From Polyangiaceae bacterium (GTDB lineage Bacteria > Myxococcota_A > Polyangia > Polyangiales > Polyangiaceae): a stretch of DNA of 51,806 nt. Positions within the stretch are counted from its first letter, which is position 1. Each line of letters opens with the position of its first letter. The notes beneath the pieces are model-generated. The model searched no databases. It was not told where the DNA came from and saw only the letters and a list, made by a program, of their open reading frames with translations. The translations under genes were made by a program, and so were the position numbers. This document shows, one piece after another, positions 23,180 to 33,446 of this stretch. The stretch is from NCBI GenBank assembly GCA_020848455.1, contig JADLAB010000386.1:1-51806 (forward strand), in the 5' to 3' direction.

Positions 23180-25738
23180 ATGCCTGCTCCACCCTGGTCC
23201 CGACCCCGCGGCCTCGACGCGGTCGTCGCGCACTGGCTCGGCGCCCCCGCCACGCGCGCGTGCGTGGCCGCCCACCGCGTGCTTCCCGAGGTGCTGGGGC
23301 GCCACGGGTGCTGGCCGCAAGATCTCGCCCCGAGCGTGCTCTCCGCCCTCGGCGCGCGCGGCGCCGCTCGACCGTACCTGCATCAGCGCCAGGCGGTCGA
23401 TCTCGCGCGCGCCGGTCGCGACGTCGTCATCGCGACCCCCACCGCGAGCGGCAAGAGCCTGTGCTTCCACGTGCCGGTGTTCGAGGCCCTGGCGCGCGAG
23501 CCGGGTGCGCGCGCGCTCTACCTCTACCCGACCAAGGCCCTGTCGCGCGATCAGGAGGCGAGCGTGCGCGCGCTCCTCACCGAGGCCGGCCTCTGCGGCG
23601 GCGCCAGCGTGTACGACGGCGACACGCCCGGGGACGCGCGGCGCACGGCACGCGACAGCGCCACCATCATCATGACCAACCCGGACATGCTGCACAGCGG
23701 CATCCTGCCGCAGCACACGAGCTGGGCGCGCCTCTTCGAGAACCTGCGCTACGTCGTCGTGGACGAGCTCCACACCTACCGCGGCGTCTTCGGCTCGCAC
23801 GTCGCGCACGTCCTCGCACGCCTGCGGCGCGTGGCGGCCTTCCACGGCGCCCGGCCCACGTTCATCGCCGCGACCGCGACCATCGGCAACGCGCGCGAGC
23901 ACGCCGCGCGCCTGTTCGGCACGAGCGAGGACGAGGTCGAGGTCGTCAGCGAGTCGAGCGCGCCCCGCGGCGCGCGCCAGCTGCTGGTGTACAACCCGCC
24001 GGTCGTGAACGCCGAGCTCGGGCTGCGCTCGAGCACGCTGAAGAGCGCGGTGCGGCTGACGACCGACCTCGTGCGCGCCGGGGTGCGCACGCTCGTGTTC
24101 GGCCCGTCGCGCAACGCGGTCGAGATCATGCTGAAGTACCTGCGCGACGCCTTCGTCGACGAGCCCAGCGTGAGCGAGCGCATCTTCGCGTACCGCAGCG
24201 GCTACCTGCCCGAGAGCCGCCGCCGCATCGAGCGGGGGCTGCGCCAGGGTGAGGTGGCGGCCGTCGTCGCCACGAGCGCGCTCGAGCTCGGCATCGACAT
24301 CGGCGAGCTCGACGCCGTGGTCTGCGCCGGCTACCCGGGCTCGCTCGCCGACACCTGGCAGCGCTTCGGGCGCGCCGGCCGACGCGCGGGCACGAGCCTC
24401 TCGGTGCTGGTGTGCTCGAGCGACCCGCTCGACCAGTACCTGGCGCGCCACCCCGAGTACCTGCTCGACGGCAGCGTCGAGCACGCGCGCGTCGACCCCG
24501 GCAACACCGAGGTCGCCATCCAGCACCTCAAGTGCGCGGCCTTCGAGCTCGCGTTCCGCTTCGGCGAGGCGTACCGCACGCTCGGCGACGACACGGCGCC
24601 CGCGCTCGACTACCTCGCCGAGCACGGCGTGGTCCACGCGGGGCGCGAGCGCTACCACTGGGCGAGCGACGCCTTTCCCGCGAACCACGTGAGCCTGCGC
24701 CGCGTGGGCTGGGACAACTTCGTCATCATCGACGAGCCGACGGGCATCGCGCTCGGCGAGCTCGACTGGCACGCCGCGCCCGGCATGCTGCACGAGCAGG
24801 CCATCTACCAGCACGACGGCGCGCAGTACCAGGTCGAGCGGCTCGACTACGAGAACCACAAGGCCTTCGTGCGGCTCGTCGAGCCCGACTACTTCACGAC
24901 CGCGCTCCGCCACCGCAAGGTGAGCGTGCTCGACGAGAGCGCGCGCGCGTCGCTCGGGTGCGCGCTCGCCGCGTGGGGCGAGGTGAGCGTCACCGAGAAG
25001 GTCGTGGGCTACAAGAAGGTGAAGTTCCACACCCACGAGAACGCGGGCTACGGCGACGTGCGCCTGCCCGACATCGACATGCACACGACGAGCTTCTGGC
25101 TCACGCTCCCCGCGCACGCACGACGCGACGCCGAGCTCGGCCGGAGCGCGCTCGTCGAGGGGCTCACCGGGCTCGGGCGCGCGCTCGAGCTCGCCGCCAC
25201 GCTGGCGCTCATGTGCGACGGCCGCGACATCGGCTCGGCGCTGTGCGACGCCGCGCCGCCCGCCGAGACCCACCCCCGCAACGGCGAGGGCGACGCGGAG
25301 CCCGCCGAGCGCTCCGGGTCGCGACCCGTGCACCGCTTGCCGGGCGGCGAGCCGAGCAGCGAAGACGCCGACGGCGACAAGCGCTTCGAGCCGACCCTGT
25401 ACCTGTTCGACAACGTGCCGGGCGGGGTCGGTCTCGCCGAGCGCATCTTCGAGCGCGCCGCCGAGCTGCTCGCCCAGGCCGGCGCGCTCATCCTGAGCTG
25501 CCCCTGCCGGGCGGGCTGTCCGGCCTGCGTCGGCGCGACCGCGACCGGCCTCGAGCTCGACGCGCTCCACGAGGCGGTGGCCGGGGCCGCGGCACCCGCG
25601 ACCGTGGCTGCCCTGCCGGCCCGCAAGCAGGCCGCCCTCGCCGTGCTGGCCCTGCTCCGCCCTGCCGCCGACGCCCCGCTGCCGCTACTCGACGCCGACC
25701 AGCTGCCGCGCGCGCTACCGCGCTCGCGCACGGCCTGA
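23180..25738 (+). CDS. mrfA: MrfA/YprA-like DEAD/DEAH-box helicase with C-terminal four-Cys zinc site (DUF1998)
   Basis: The protein (852 aa) is a superfamily 2 helicase. Motif I is ATPTASGKS (85-93), motif Ia is YLYPTKALSRDQ, motif II is VVVDELHTYRG (about 190-200) and motif III is AATATIGN. The second RecA domain has YRSGYLPESRRRIE and TSALELGIDIG, followed by RFGRAGRR (motif VI). The C-terminal region contains CPCRAGCPACVG (CxCx3Cx2C), a putative zinc site, next to NVPGGVGLAE. This is the YprA/MrfA architecture; in B. subtilis MrfA works with exonuclease MrfB to remove mitomycin C adducts. An MrfB-like gene is at 17150-18382. The gene is divergent from lspA. Confidence 0.93.
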   Translation: MPAPPWSRPRGLDAVVAHWLGAPATRACVAAHRVLPEVLGRHGCWPQDLAPSVLSALGARGAARPYLHQRQAVDLARAGRDVVIATPTASGKSLCFHVPVFEALAREPGARALYLYPTKALSRDQEASVRALLTEAGLCGGASVYDGDTPGDARRTARDSATIIMTNPDMLHSGILPQHTSWARLFENLRYVVVDELHTYRGVFGSHVAHVLARLRRVAAFHGARPTFIAATATIGNAREHAARLFGTSEDEVEVVSESSAPRGARQLLVYNPPVVNAELGLRSSTLKSAVRLTTDLVRAGVRTLVFGPSRNAVEIMLKYLRDAFVDEPSVSERIFAYRSGYLPESRRRIERGLRQGEVAAVVATSALELGIDIGELDAVVCAGYPGSLADTWQRFGRAGRRAGTSLSVLVCSSDPLDQYLARHPEYLLDGSVEHARVDPGNTEVAIQHLKCAAFELAFRFGEAYRTLGDDTAPALDYLAEHGVVHAGRERYHWASDAFPANHVSLRRVGWDNFVIIDEPTGIALGELDWHAAPGMLHEQAIYQHDGAQYQVERLDYENHKAFVRLVEPDYFTTALRHRKVSVLDESARASLGCALAAWGEVSVTEKVVGYKKVKFHTHENAGYGDVRLPDIDMHTTSFWLTLPAHARRDAELGRSALVEGLTGLGRALELAATLALMCDGRDIGSALCDAAPPAETHPRNGEGDAEPAERSGSRPVHRLPGGEPSSEDADGDKRFEPTLYLFDNVPGGVGLAERIFERAAELLAQAGALILSCPCRAGCPACVGATATGLELDALHEAVAGAAAPATVAALPARKQAALAVLALLRPAADAPLPLLDADQLPRALPRSRTA

Positions 25739-25742
25739 CGAC

Positions 25743-25760
25743 CGAGCCGCGACGGGCTCG
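25743..25760 (+). terminator. small hairpin just after the helicase stop codon
   Basis: CGAGCC (25743-25748) and GGCTCG (25755-25760) form a perfect 6-bp stem with a 6-nt loop, starting 5 nt after the helicase stop. The convergent rodA stop is 53 bp further on. There is no U-tract, so this could be a weak or Rho-assisted terminator. Confidence 0.3.
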
Positions 25761-25812
25761 TAGAAGCCCCTCGCCGAGGCGGCCCCAGGGCCCCGGCGAC
25801 CGCCGACCGCGC

Positions 25813-26955
25813 CTACAGCCGCTCGACCGGCGAGAAGGTCGCGTTGCGGCGCATCGACACGTTCATGAGCAGCGCGACGGCGAGGAGCACCGTGGTGACG
25901 CTGGACCCGCCGTAGGAGAACAGCGGCAGCGTGATCCCGACGACCGGCAAGACGCCCGCCGCCATGCCGAGGTTGAAGATGGCGTGCCAGAAGATGACCG
26001 CGCCGCAGCCGACGGCGAGCACGGCCCCGAATCGATCGCGTGCCCGCGCCGCGATGCGCACCGACCAGAGCACGAGAAAGGCGTAGAGCCCGATGAGCAC
26101 CATGCTGCCGACGAAGCCCCACTCCTCGGCGAACACCGGGAACGGGAAGTCCGAGTACTGGTCCGGCAGAAAGCGGTACTGGTTCTGCATCCCCTGCGTG
26201 AAGCCCTGGCCGAGCAGACCGCCGTTGCCGATCGCCACGCGCGCGTGGTGGGCGTGGTAGCCGATGCCGCTGAGATCCGCCGTCGGGTTCAGGAAGGACG
26301 TGAGGCGTGCGCGCTGGTACGGCAGCGCGTACTGCCACGCGACCGGCAGGATGACGGCCATCGAGACCACGAAGATGAGCACGCTGCTGCGGCGCATGCG
26401 CGTCAGGACCACGATGGCCCCGAACACCAGCGTCATGATGATCGCGGTGCCGAGGTCGGGCTGCCGCACCACGAGGGCCGCCGGCACCGCGACCAGCACC
26501 GCCGGGATCGCCATGTCTTTCAAGGTGCGCGGCTCGCTGCGCGGGTCGTCGTGCAGGTACTTGGCCACGGCGATGACGAGGCAGAGCTTCATGAACTCGC
26601 TCGGCTGGAAGCTGAACGAGCCGATGTTGATCCAGCGCGCCGCGCCGCGAACGTCGCGCGCCAGCACGGCCACCACGATGAGGCTGAAGACCCCGAGCGT
26701 GTAGATGACGTAGGCGAAGCGCTCGATGTGCCGGTAGTCGATCGCCGCCACGACGGCGCCCGCCACGCCGCCGATCGCGAGCCAGTAGACCTGGTTGATG
26801 TAGATCTCGGCGAGCGCCGCGCGCGACGTCCCGATGTAGACGCTGGTCGCGCTGTACAGGTTCACGACCCCGAGCACCGCGATGAGCGCCGCGGCGATGA
26901 AGAGCGGCCAGTCGAAATGGTCGCGCGGCCGGCCGGCGAGCCCGCCGCGCATCAT
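25813..26955 (-). CDS. rodA: rod-shape-determining SEDS glycosyltransferase RodA
   Basis: RodA polymerises lipid II glycan strands for side-wall elongation, paired with PBP2. The 380-residue protein has about ten membrane segments and the SEDS landmarks ARWINIGSFSFQPSEFMKL, VVRQPDLGTAIIM, FLPDQYSDFPFPVFAEEWG with the conserved Glu pair, and GITLPLFSYGGSS. Its ATG (26955) overlaps the PBP2 stop as ATGA. It is the last gene of the mreBCD-mrdA-rodA operon. Confidence 0.97.
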   Translation of the reverse strand: MMRGGLAGRPRDHFDWPLFIAAALIAVLGVVNLYSATSVYIGTSRAALAEIYINQVYWLAIGGVAGAVVAAIDYRHIERFAYVIYTLGVFSLIVVAVLARDVRGAARWINIGSFSFQPSEFMKLCLVIAVAKYLHDDPRSEPRTLKDMAIPAVLVAVPAALVVRQPDLGTAIIMTLVFGAIVVLTRMRRSSVLIFVVSMAVILPVAWQYALPYQRARLTSFLNPTADLSGIGYHAHHARVAIGNGGLLGQGFTQGMQNQYRFLPDQYSDFPFPVFAEEWGFVGSMVLIGLYAFLVLWSVRIAARARDRFGAVLAVGCGAVIFWHAIFNLGMAAGVLPVVGITLPLFSYGGSSVTTVLLAVALLMNVSMRRNATFSPVERL

Positions 26956-28898
26956 GGCGTGACCTCGAGCTCGCGCGGCCGCTCGCCCGCGCGCTTGCGC
27001 TTCAGATCCTCCCAGGCGCGCACGATGTTGAGCGCCACGGGAGCCGCGTGCTTGCTGCCGCCCCCGCCGTGCTCGATGAGGACCACCACCGCAACCTCGG
27101 GCTTGGTCGTGGGCGCGTAGCCCGCGAACCACGCGTGGTCGCGGTTGAAGTAGTAAACGCGCTCGAGGTCGGCACTGCCCGTGGCCTTGTGCGACACCTG
27201 CGCCGTGCCCGTCTTGCCGGCGACGTCGACGCCGAGCTGACGCCACGTCTGGTAGGCCGTGCCGCCGATCTCGGTCACGCCCGACAGCAGCGCCTGGTGC
27301 ACCAGCGTGCGGAACTTCGGGTCGAGGTTGGTCTTGCGCCGCACGCGCGGCTGGAACTCCTGCACCACGTCGCCGCCAGCCGTCTCGACCGCCTGCACGA
27401 TCTGCGGCTGGTAGAGCGTGCCGCCGTTCGCCAGCGCGGCGTAGGCGAGCGCCAGCTGCAGCACCGTGACGGTGGTCGCGCCCTGGCCGATGGCGGCGTT
27501 GACGGTGTAGCCCTGGCGGAACTGCCCCTTGTTGCGCAGCGTCATCCACGCCTTGGTCGGCATGCGCCCGCTCGCCTCGGCGTTGATGCCGATGCCGGTG
27601 CGGCGCCCGAAGCCGTAGCGCCCGCCCACCTCGGCGATCATGTCCATGGTGACGCCGTAGCTGGCGACGAGCTGGTAGAAGTACACGTTGCACGAGGCCG
27701 CGATGGCGCGGTGCAGGTCGCAGCTGCCGTGCGCCTGGGTGCACTTGAACACGCGCTTGCCGAAGGTGAGGTAGCCGCGACACACGGTGCGGACGTTCTT
27801 GTCGATGAGCCCCTTCTCGAGCGCGGCCAGGGCCGTGAACGGCTTCCACGTGGAGCCGGGCGGGTAGGCGCCCGACACGGTCTTGTCGAGCGCCGGCTTG
27901 AGCTGGTCCGAGAACATGCGCTGGAAGGCGTCGCGCACCACGCCCTTGCCCGAGCCGCCGGAGAGCTGGTTCGGGTCGTAGCCGGGCTTGCTCACGAGCC
28001 CGAGGATCTGCCCGCTCTCGACGTCCACGAGCGCCGCGCCACCCGCGAGCTCGCCGCGCATGGCGCGCTCGATCGCCGCCTGCACGTCGGCGTCGAGGCT
28101 GAGGCGCAGGTCGCGGCCGGGGATGGGATCGACGCGCGAGGGCCCGTCGATGATGCCGGGCCGCATGGGGCGGCGGGCACCGCGCGCGTCGACGATGACC
28201 TTCTCCCAGCCGCGCGTGCCACGGAGGTAGCTCTCCCAGCTGCGCTCGATGCCCGAGGCGCCGACGTGGTCGCCCTCGACGTAGCCCTGGCGCCGCATCT
28301 CGGCGAGCATCTCGGGGTCGACCTCGCGCATGTAGCCGAGGGCGTGCGCACCCACGCTCTTCTGCGGGTAGAAGCGCACGCTGACGTCGACCACGTCGAC
28401 GCCAGGCAGCTCGTGGGCGTGCGTCGACAGGACGGCGACGTCGTCGAAGGAGATGTCCTCCTTCAGGAGGATCTGCTGATCCTTGCGCTTGCCGCCCTCG
28501 GCCACGATGGCGACGAGCTTCTGCTGCAGGCGTCCGACCTCCTCGTCGCCGAGGTTCAGGTAGGAGACGAGCCTGGCCCACACCGGCGTCATGACCGGCG
28601 GCTGCCCCTCCTTGTCGACCTTGGTCACGCGCTTGGGCGTGACGTAGAGGTTGTAGGCCGGGCGGCTGGCCGAAAGCGGTCGCCCGAAGCGGTCGCGGAT
28701 GATGCCGCGCGTGGTCGCGAGGGTGACGCGCCGGACGATGTTCTCGCGCGCGATGGCCTGGTAGTCCTCGGCCTGCAGGAGCTGCAGCTGGAACAAGCGC
28801 CCCACGAGCACGCCGAAGCAGAGCAGCTGGAACAGGGCCAGCCACTTGAAGCGTCGGCGGAACTCGCTGACGTCCGGCCGCTGCTGGAGCACGCTCAT
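26952..28898 (-). CDS. mrdA: penicillin-binding protein 2, elongation-specific transpeptidase
   Basis: PBP2 cross-links peptidoglycan during lateral growth. The 648-residue class B PBP has one N-terminal membrane anchor (about 17-37) and a dimerisation/pedestal region containing RGIIRDRFGRPLS. The transpeptidase domain carries the active-site motif STWK (in YPPGSTWKPF), SCN (in AASCNVYFY) and KTG (in VAGKTGTAQV). The ATG at 28898 overlaps the mreD stop (ATGA), and its own stop overlaps rodA. Confidence 0.97.
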   Translation of the reverse strand: MSVLQQRPDVSEFRRRFKWLALFQLLCFGVLVGRLFQLQLLQAEDYQAIARENIVRRVTLATTRGIIRDRFGRPLSASRPAYNLYVTPKRVTKVDKEGQPPVMTPVWARLVSYLNLGDEEVGRLQQKLVAIVAEGGKRKDQQILLKEDISFDDVAVLSTHAHELPGVDVVDVSVRFYPQKSVGAHALGYMREVDPEMLAEMRRQGYVEGDHVGASGIERSWESYLRGTRGWEKVIVDARGARRPMRPGIIDGPSRVDPIPGRDLRLSLDADVQAAIERAMRGELAGGAALVDVESGQILGLVSKPGYDPNQLSGGSGKGVVRDAFQRMFSDQLKPALDKTVSGAYPPGSTWKPFTALAALEKGLIDKNVRTVCRGYLTFGKRVFKCTQAHGSCDLHRAIAASCNVYFYQLVASYGVTMDMIAEVGGRYGFGRRTGIGINAEASGRMPTKAWMTLRNKGQFRQGYTVNAAIGQGATTVTVLQLALAYAALANGGTLYQPQIVQAVETAGGDVVQEFQPRVRRKTNLDPKFRTLVHQALLSGVTEIGGTAYQTWRQLGVDVAGKTGTAQVSHKATGSADLERVYYFNRDHAWFAGYAPTTKPEVAVVVLIEHGGGGSKHAAPVALNIVRAWEDLKRKRAGERPRELEVTP

Positions 28899-29422
28899 CG
28901 GTTCGGGGTCTCGCCGGGTCGCGGGACGGTAATTGTGGCCTGATGCACGCGCTCCGCCAGCCGGAACACGAGCGGGGCGAACAGGGCAGTCGAGATCGCG
29001 TGCGGCAGGACCAGCGTGGCGAGCGCGCGCGAGCGCGCGGCGTTGCCGCCGAAGATGGCCGTGAGGATGACCACCACCAGGCCCTCGAGCAGGCAGAACG
29101 CGAAGGCGAGCGCGATCTTCGTGATGAAGGTCTGCGCGGCCAGGCGCACGCCCGCGGCACGCGCCACCACGAAGACCGCCACCACGTTGAAGGTGTAGAG
29201 ACCGACCGGCGCCGCGCTCACCACGTCGAGCAGGTAGCCGAGCACGAAGCACAGGATGGCCCCGCGCCCGAGCGAGTACTCGTGGACGCCCATGAACACG
29301 ATGAGCGGCAAGAGCAGGCTCGGCGTCGCGCCGGCGATGTGCAGCCGCCCGATCAGCCGGAACAGGTTCGACTGAGCCAGGATGAGGGCGAGCCCCAGGG
29401 CGACGAAGGCGGTGTTGCGCAT
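28895..29422 (-). CDS. mreD: rod shape-determining membrane protein MreD
   Basis: The small polytopic protein (175 aa) has five to six hydrophobic segments and the MreD-like GYLLDVVSAAPVGLYTFNVV stretch. MreD links MreC to the RodA/PBP2 synthases in the elongasome. It lies between mreC (7-bp gap) and mrdA (ATGA overlap), which supports the identification of this poorly conserved protein. Confidence 0.93.
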   Translation of the reverse strand: MRNTAFVALGLALILAQSNLFRLIGRLHIAGATPSLLLPLIVFMGVHEYSLGRGAILCFVLGYLLDVVSAAPVGLYTFNVVAVFVVARAAGVRLAAQTFITKIALAFAFCLLEGLVVVILTAIFGGNAARSRALATLVLPHAISTALFAPLVFRLAERVHQATITVPRPGETPNR

Positions 29423-29429
29423 GGCCCGC

Positions 29430-30338
29430 TCACGGAGACGGAGGCGCGCCGGAGGCCGCGCCCCGCGCCGGCGCCGCCGAGCCCTCGGGCGCCGCGGCCC
29501 CCACCTCGGGGGCGTTGACCACGATGAGCACCTCTTCGAGGCGCGAGAAGTCGACCGTCGGCTCGGCCTGTACCGTCTGGTAGAGCCCGAACTCGCGCCG
29601 GTCCACGCTGACCACGCGCGCCACCATCAGGCCCTTGGGGAAGCGCCGCCCGACGCCGCTCGTCACGAGCAGATCGCCGACCAGCACCTCGTCGGTGCGC
29701 TTGACGTACTGCACCTTGCAGAGGTAGCGCCGGTCGTCGCCGGTGCCCATGAGGATGCCGCGCGCGCCCGAGCGCTGCACCAGCACGTCGACGCCGCTGT
29801 CCGCGTCGACCACGAGCTGCACCTCGACCGTGTCGCCGGCCACCTTGCCGGTCGTGCCCACCACCCCCTCGTGGGTGATGACGGGCAACATGCCGTTGTT
29901 CGGGATCTCGCGGTCCGGCCGGTCGAGCACCACGTGTGCCACGCGGAAGAACTGGTTCGCGTCCTTCGCCACGACCTGCGCGCTCACGAGGTCGGCCCGG
30001 AGCTCGGTCTTCAGACCGAGCTGCTTGCGCAGGCGGCGGTTCTCCTCCTCGAGCTGCTCGAGCTCGCGCACGCGCTCGCGCAGCCGCGCGTTCTCGGCGC
30101 CGAGGCGCGCGTTGTCCTCCTTCACGTCGACCAGGTAGATGTAGTCCGTCCAGATGCTCGACAGACCGCGCGCCAGCGTCGTCGCCGCGAACTGGATCGG
30201 GGTGATGGCGCGCAGGATGAGCTTGTCGGGCCCGCTCAGGGTGCGCGGGTCCTTGGGGATCGAGTAGCGCAGGAACCAGAACGGCACCGCCAGCGCGACG
30301 ATCACGATGGCAGCATCGCGGTAGCGCTTGACGTTCAC
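29430..30338 (-). CDS. mreC: rod shape-determining protein MreC
   Basis: MreC (302 aa) has one N-terminal membrane anchor (about 9-24) and a periplasmic coiled coil (about 72-112, ENARLRERVRELEQLEEEN). Two beta-barrel domains follow with the family pieces VVGTTGKV, SGVDVLVQRSGARGIL, VLVGDLLVTSG and FPKGLMVARV. It binds PBP2 and activates wall synthesis. The C-terminal ~35 residues are Ala/Pro-rich. The start is GTG (30338), 76 bp after the mreB stop. Confidence 0.96.
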   Translation of the reverse strand: MNVKRYRDAAIVIVALAVPFWFLRYSIPKDPRTLSGPDKLILRAITPIQFAATTLARGLSSIWTDYIYLVDVKEDNARLGAENARLRERVRELEQLEEENRRLRKQLGLKTELRADLVSAQVVAKDANQFFRVAHVVLDRPDREIPNNGMLPVITHEGVVGTTGKVAGDTVEVQLVVDADSGVDVLVQRSGARGILMGTGDDRRYLCKVQYVKRTDEVLVGDLLVTSGVGRRFPKGLMVARVVSVDRREFGLYQTVQAEPTVDFSRLEEVLIVVNAPEVGAAAPEGSAAPARGAASGAPPSP

Positions 30339-30414
30339 GGCGCGCTCCCCTCCTCGATCCCGTCACCCGGCCGCCACCCGCGCGCCCGACGCGCCTGTCG
30401 GTAGCGGCCCATCC

Positions 30415-31774
<1,360 letters not shown>

Positions 31775-31936
31775 TCAGCCCTTCGAGATCTTGCTTTCCT
31801 TGTGCGGGTGGTGAGCCCGACACCCCGGACAGTACTTCTTGATCTCGAACTTCTGGGTCATCGTGCGCTTGTTCTTGTTGCGCACGTAGTTGTGGCGGCC
31901 GCAGTTCCCGCACTTGAGCATCAGGTTGTCGCGCAT
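31775..31936 (-). CDS. rpmG: 50S ribosomal protein L33 (zinc-binding form)
   Basis: The 53-residue gene encodes L33. The sequence starts MRDNLMLKCGNCG and continues with NYVRNKNKRT and KKYCPGCRAHHPHKESK. Two CxxC pairs (Cys9/Cys12 and Cys36/Cys39) make this the zinc-ribbon (C+) form, not the C- paralogue used in zinc starvation. No secE, nusG or tRNA-Trp is adjacent, unlike many genomes. Confidence 0.96.
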   Translation of the reverse strand: MRDNLMLKCGNCGRHNYVRNKNKRTMTQKFEIKKYCPGCRAHHPHKESKISKG

Positions 31937-32070
31937 GGCCTACGTCCGGGCGCGCTCGGGCCCGGCCTCGAAGGCGCGCTCGTCGAGTCGCGGCGCGCCG
32001 GCTGGTACGGAATCGCCCGCTCCGAAGGCGGACGGTGGGGTTGCGCACTCTACGGATTTTCGGGCGCTTG

Positions 32071-33363
32071 TCAACCTGCGCCCCGCCCGGGGCTCGAGTC
32101 GGGCGTTCCGTCCGCTTCGTCGCTCGCCTCGCGCTTGGCCGCCTCGGCGCTCTCGTCGCCGCGCTTCTGCGGCGCTTCGGCTTTCGAGGCATCGGGCTCG
32201 GCGGGCGGCTCGGGCTCGCCGGACGCCTCGGCCGGCTCGTCGCTCGGAGCGCGCTTCGCGTCCGCCCCGGCCGCCTTCTTCTTCGCGCGCTTTCCGGCCT
32301 GCTGGCGGCGGGCCCGCGCCCGGTCGCGCGCCGTGCCCTCGTCCGCCGCGCCGTCGGCCGGCTCCTCGTCGGCGACCTTGACCGCCCGCGGCGCCTTCGT
32401 CGCCTGGGCCGGGGCGGCCGCGGCGCGCTTCTCGTCCTCTTCGGCGAGGCGCGCTTCCTCGGCGCGAGCGGTCGCGCTCGCGGCCGCAGCCGCGACTGCC
32501 GCCGGGCTCGTCGACCGCTTGAGCATGTAGATGCCGAGCGCGAGCGCCACGAAGCACGCCCACTGCGCGGGCGTGAGCCCGAGGTAGCGCGGGTCGCCGG
32601 CGCCGCCCATCTCCTCGGGACCGACGCGCAGGAAGTCGAGCCCGAAGCGGATCGGCGCGTAGTAGGCCGTCGTGAGGCCGACGTAGAACCCGGGGGCCCG
32701 GAACGGGCGCCGGCGCCACAGCCACCAGCACGCGAGCGCCAGCGGGATGGTGAGGACCATCTCGTAGAGCCCGAGGTCGTAGCGCCCGTGGTAGACGCCG
32801 TCGATGATCGCGCCGCCGTGATCGACCGGGTACTTGACCCCGATCCAGCTCGTGGTGAGCGCGCCCGGGTGGTCGTGCACCGTCGAGCAGCCGAGCCGCC
32901 CGAACACCCACGCGAGCGGAAACGCGCTCACGCACACGTCGACCGGCTCGAGGATCGGACGGCGGCGCACCTTCGACCAGAGGAAGGCACCGATCACGGC
33001 GCCGATGAGCCCGCCGTAGCTCGACAGGCCGTCCCAGATCTTGAGAAGGTAGAGCGGGTTCTTCGCGACCGTGTCCGGGTGGTAGAAGATCGCGTCGAGG
33101 ACGTGGCTCAGCACGAAGCCCGTCGCGACCACCCAGAAGATGAAGTCGGTCATGCGCTTCGGGTCGATGAAGCGCTGGCGCGCGCGCCGGATCGACACCA
33201 TCACGCCGACGTAGACCCCGATCGCCACCAGGATCCCGAAGATCTTGATGGACAGCGAGAGACCGAGAAACTCGAGCGGCTTCTCGGGGATCTGGACCGG
33301 GAGATCGATGTAGGGAATGAGGGGTGCGGACACGAGGGCAAGGCTGTAGCGCACCGCGTGCAC
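32071..33363 (-). CDS. Lgt-like prolipoprotein diacylglyceryl transferase, copy 2, with charged C-terminal extension
   Basis: This second Lgt-family protein (430 aa from the GTG at 33363) has the expected hydrophobic segments, LSSYGGLIGAVIGAFLW, AWVFGRLGCSTVHDHPG, VYHGRYDLGLYEMVL and FYVGLTTAYYAPIRFGLDFLR. As in copy 1, the HGGLIG His is replaced by Tyr. After the last membrane segment (about residue 290) comes a ~140-residue Ala/Glu/Lys-rich, apparently disordered cytoplasmic tail that normal Lgts lack. A TACGAT -10-like element ends 8 nt before the GTG at 33363; a TTG at 33372 and a GTG at 33333 are alternatives. It is diverged from copy 1 and may act on a different substrate set. Confidence 0.85.
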   Translation of the reverse strand: MHAVRYSLALVSAPLIPYIDLPVQIPEKPLEFLGLSLSIKIFGILVAIGVYVGVMVSIRRARQRFIDPKRMTDFIFWVVATGFVLSHVLDAIFYHPDTVAKNPLYLLKIWDGLSSYGGLIGAVIGAFLWSKVRRRPILEPVDVCVSAFPLAWVFGRLGCSTVHDHPGALTTSWIGVKYPVDHGGAIIDGVYHGRYDLGLYEMVLTIPLALACWWLWRRRPFRAPGFYVGLTTAYYAPIRFGLDFLRVGPEEMGGAGDPRYLGLTPAQWACFVALALGIYMLKRSTSPAAVAAAAASATARAEEARLAEEDEKRAAAAPAQATKAPRAVKVADEEPADGAADEGTARDRARARRQQAGKRAKKKAAGADAKRAPSDEPAEASGEPEPPAEPDASKAEAPQKRGDESAEAAKREASDEADGTPDSSPGRGAG

Positions 33364-33404
33364 GGGCGGCAATCGTAGTTTTCAGTTTTCGGTCGTGAGT
33401 GGGC

Positions 33405-33423
33405 CGCACGCTTGCGGCGTGCG
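33405..33423. repeat. 7-bp inverted repeat in the divergent lgt-2/moaB region
   Basis: CGCACGC (33405-33411) and GCGTGCG (33417-33423) form a perfect dyad around TTGCG. It lies between the divergently transcribed lgt-2 and moaB, where a shared operator would sit. It is close to an unusually AT-rich stretch with a repeated TTTTC (33379-33390). Confidence 0.35.
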
Positions 33424-33446
33424 CGCGACCCACGTAAGCCGCCGTC

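Noticed and set aside
23063-25570. An open reading frame continues 836 codons upstream of lspA on the minus strand.
   Set aside because: It is exactly antisense to the MrfA-like helicase, has no recognisable domain, and arises from the high GC content of third codon positions. The lspA start is placed at 23062.
24412-27120. A 902-codon plus-strand open frame.
   Set aside because: It runs out of frame through the helicase gene and antisense to rodA and mrdA, with an Arg-rich nonsense composition.
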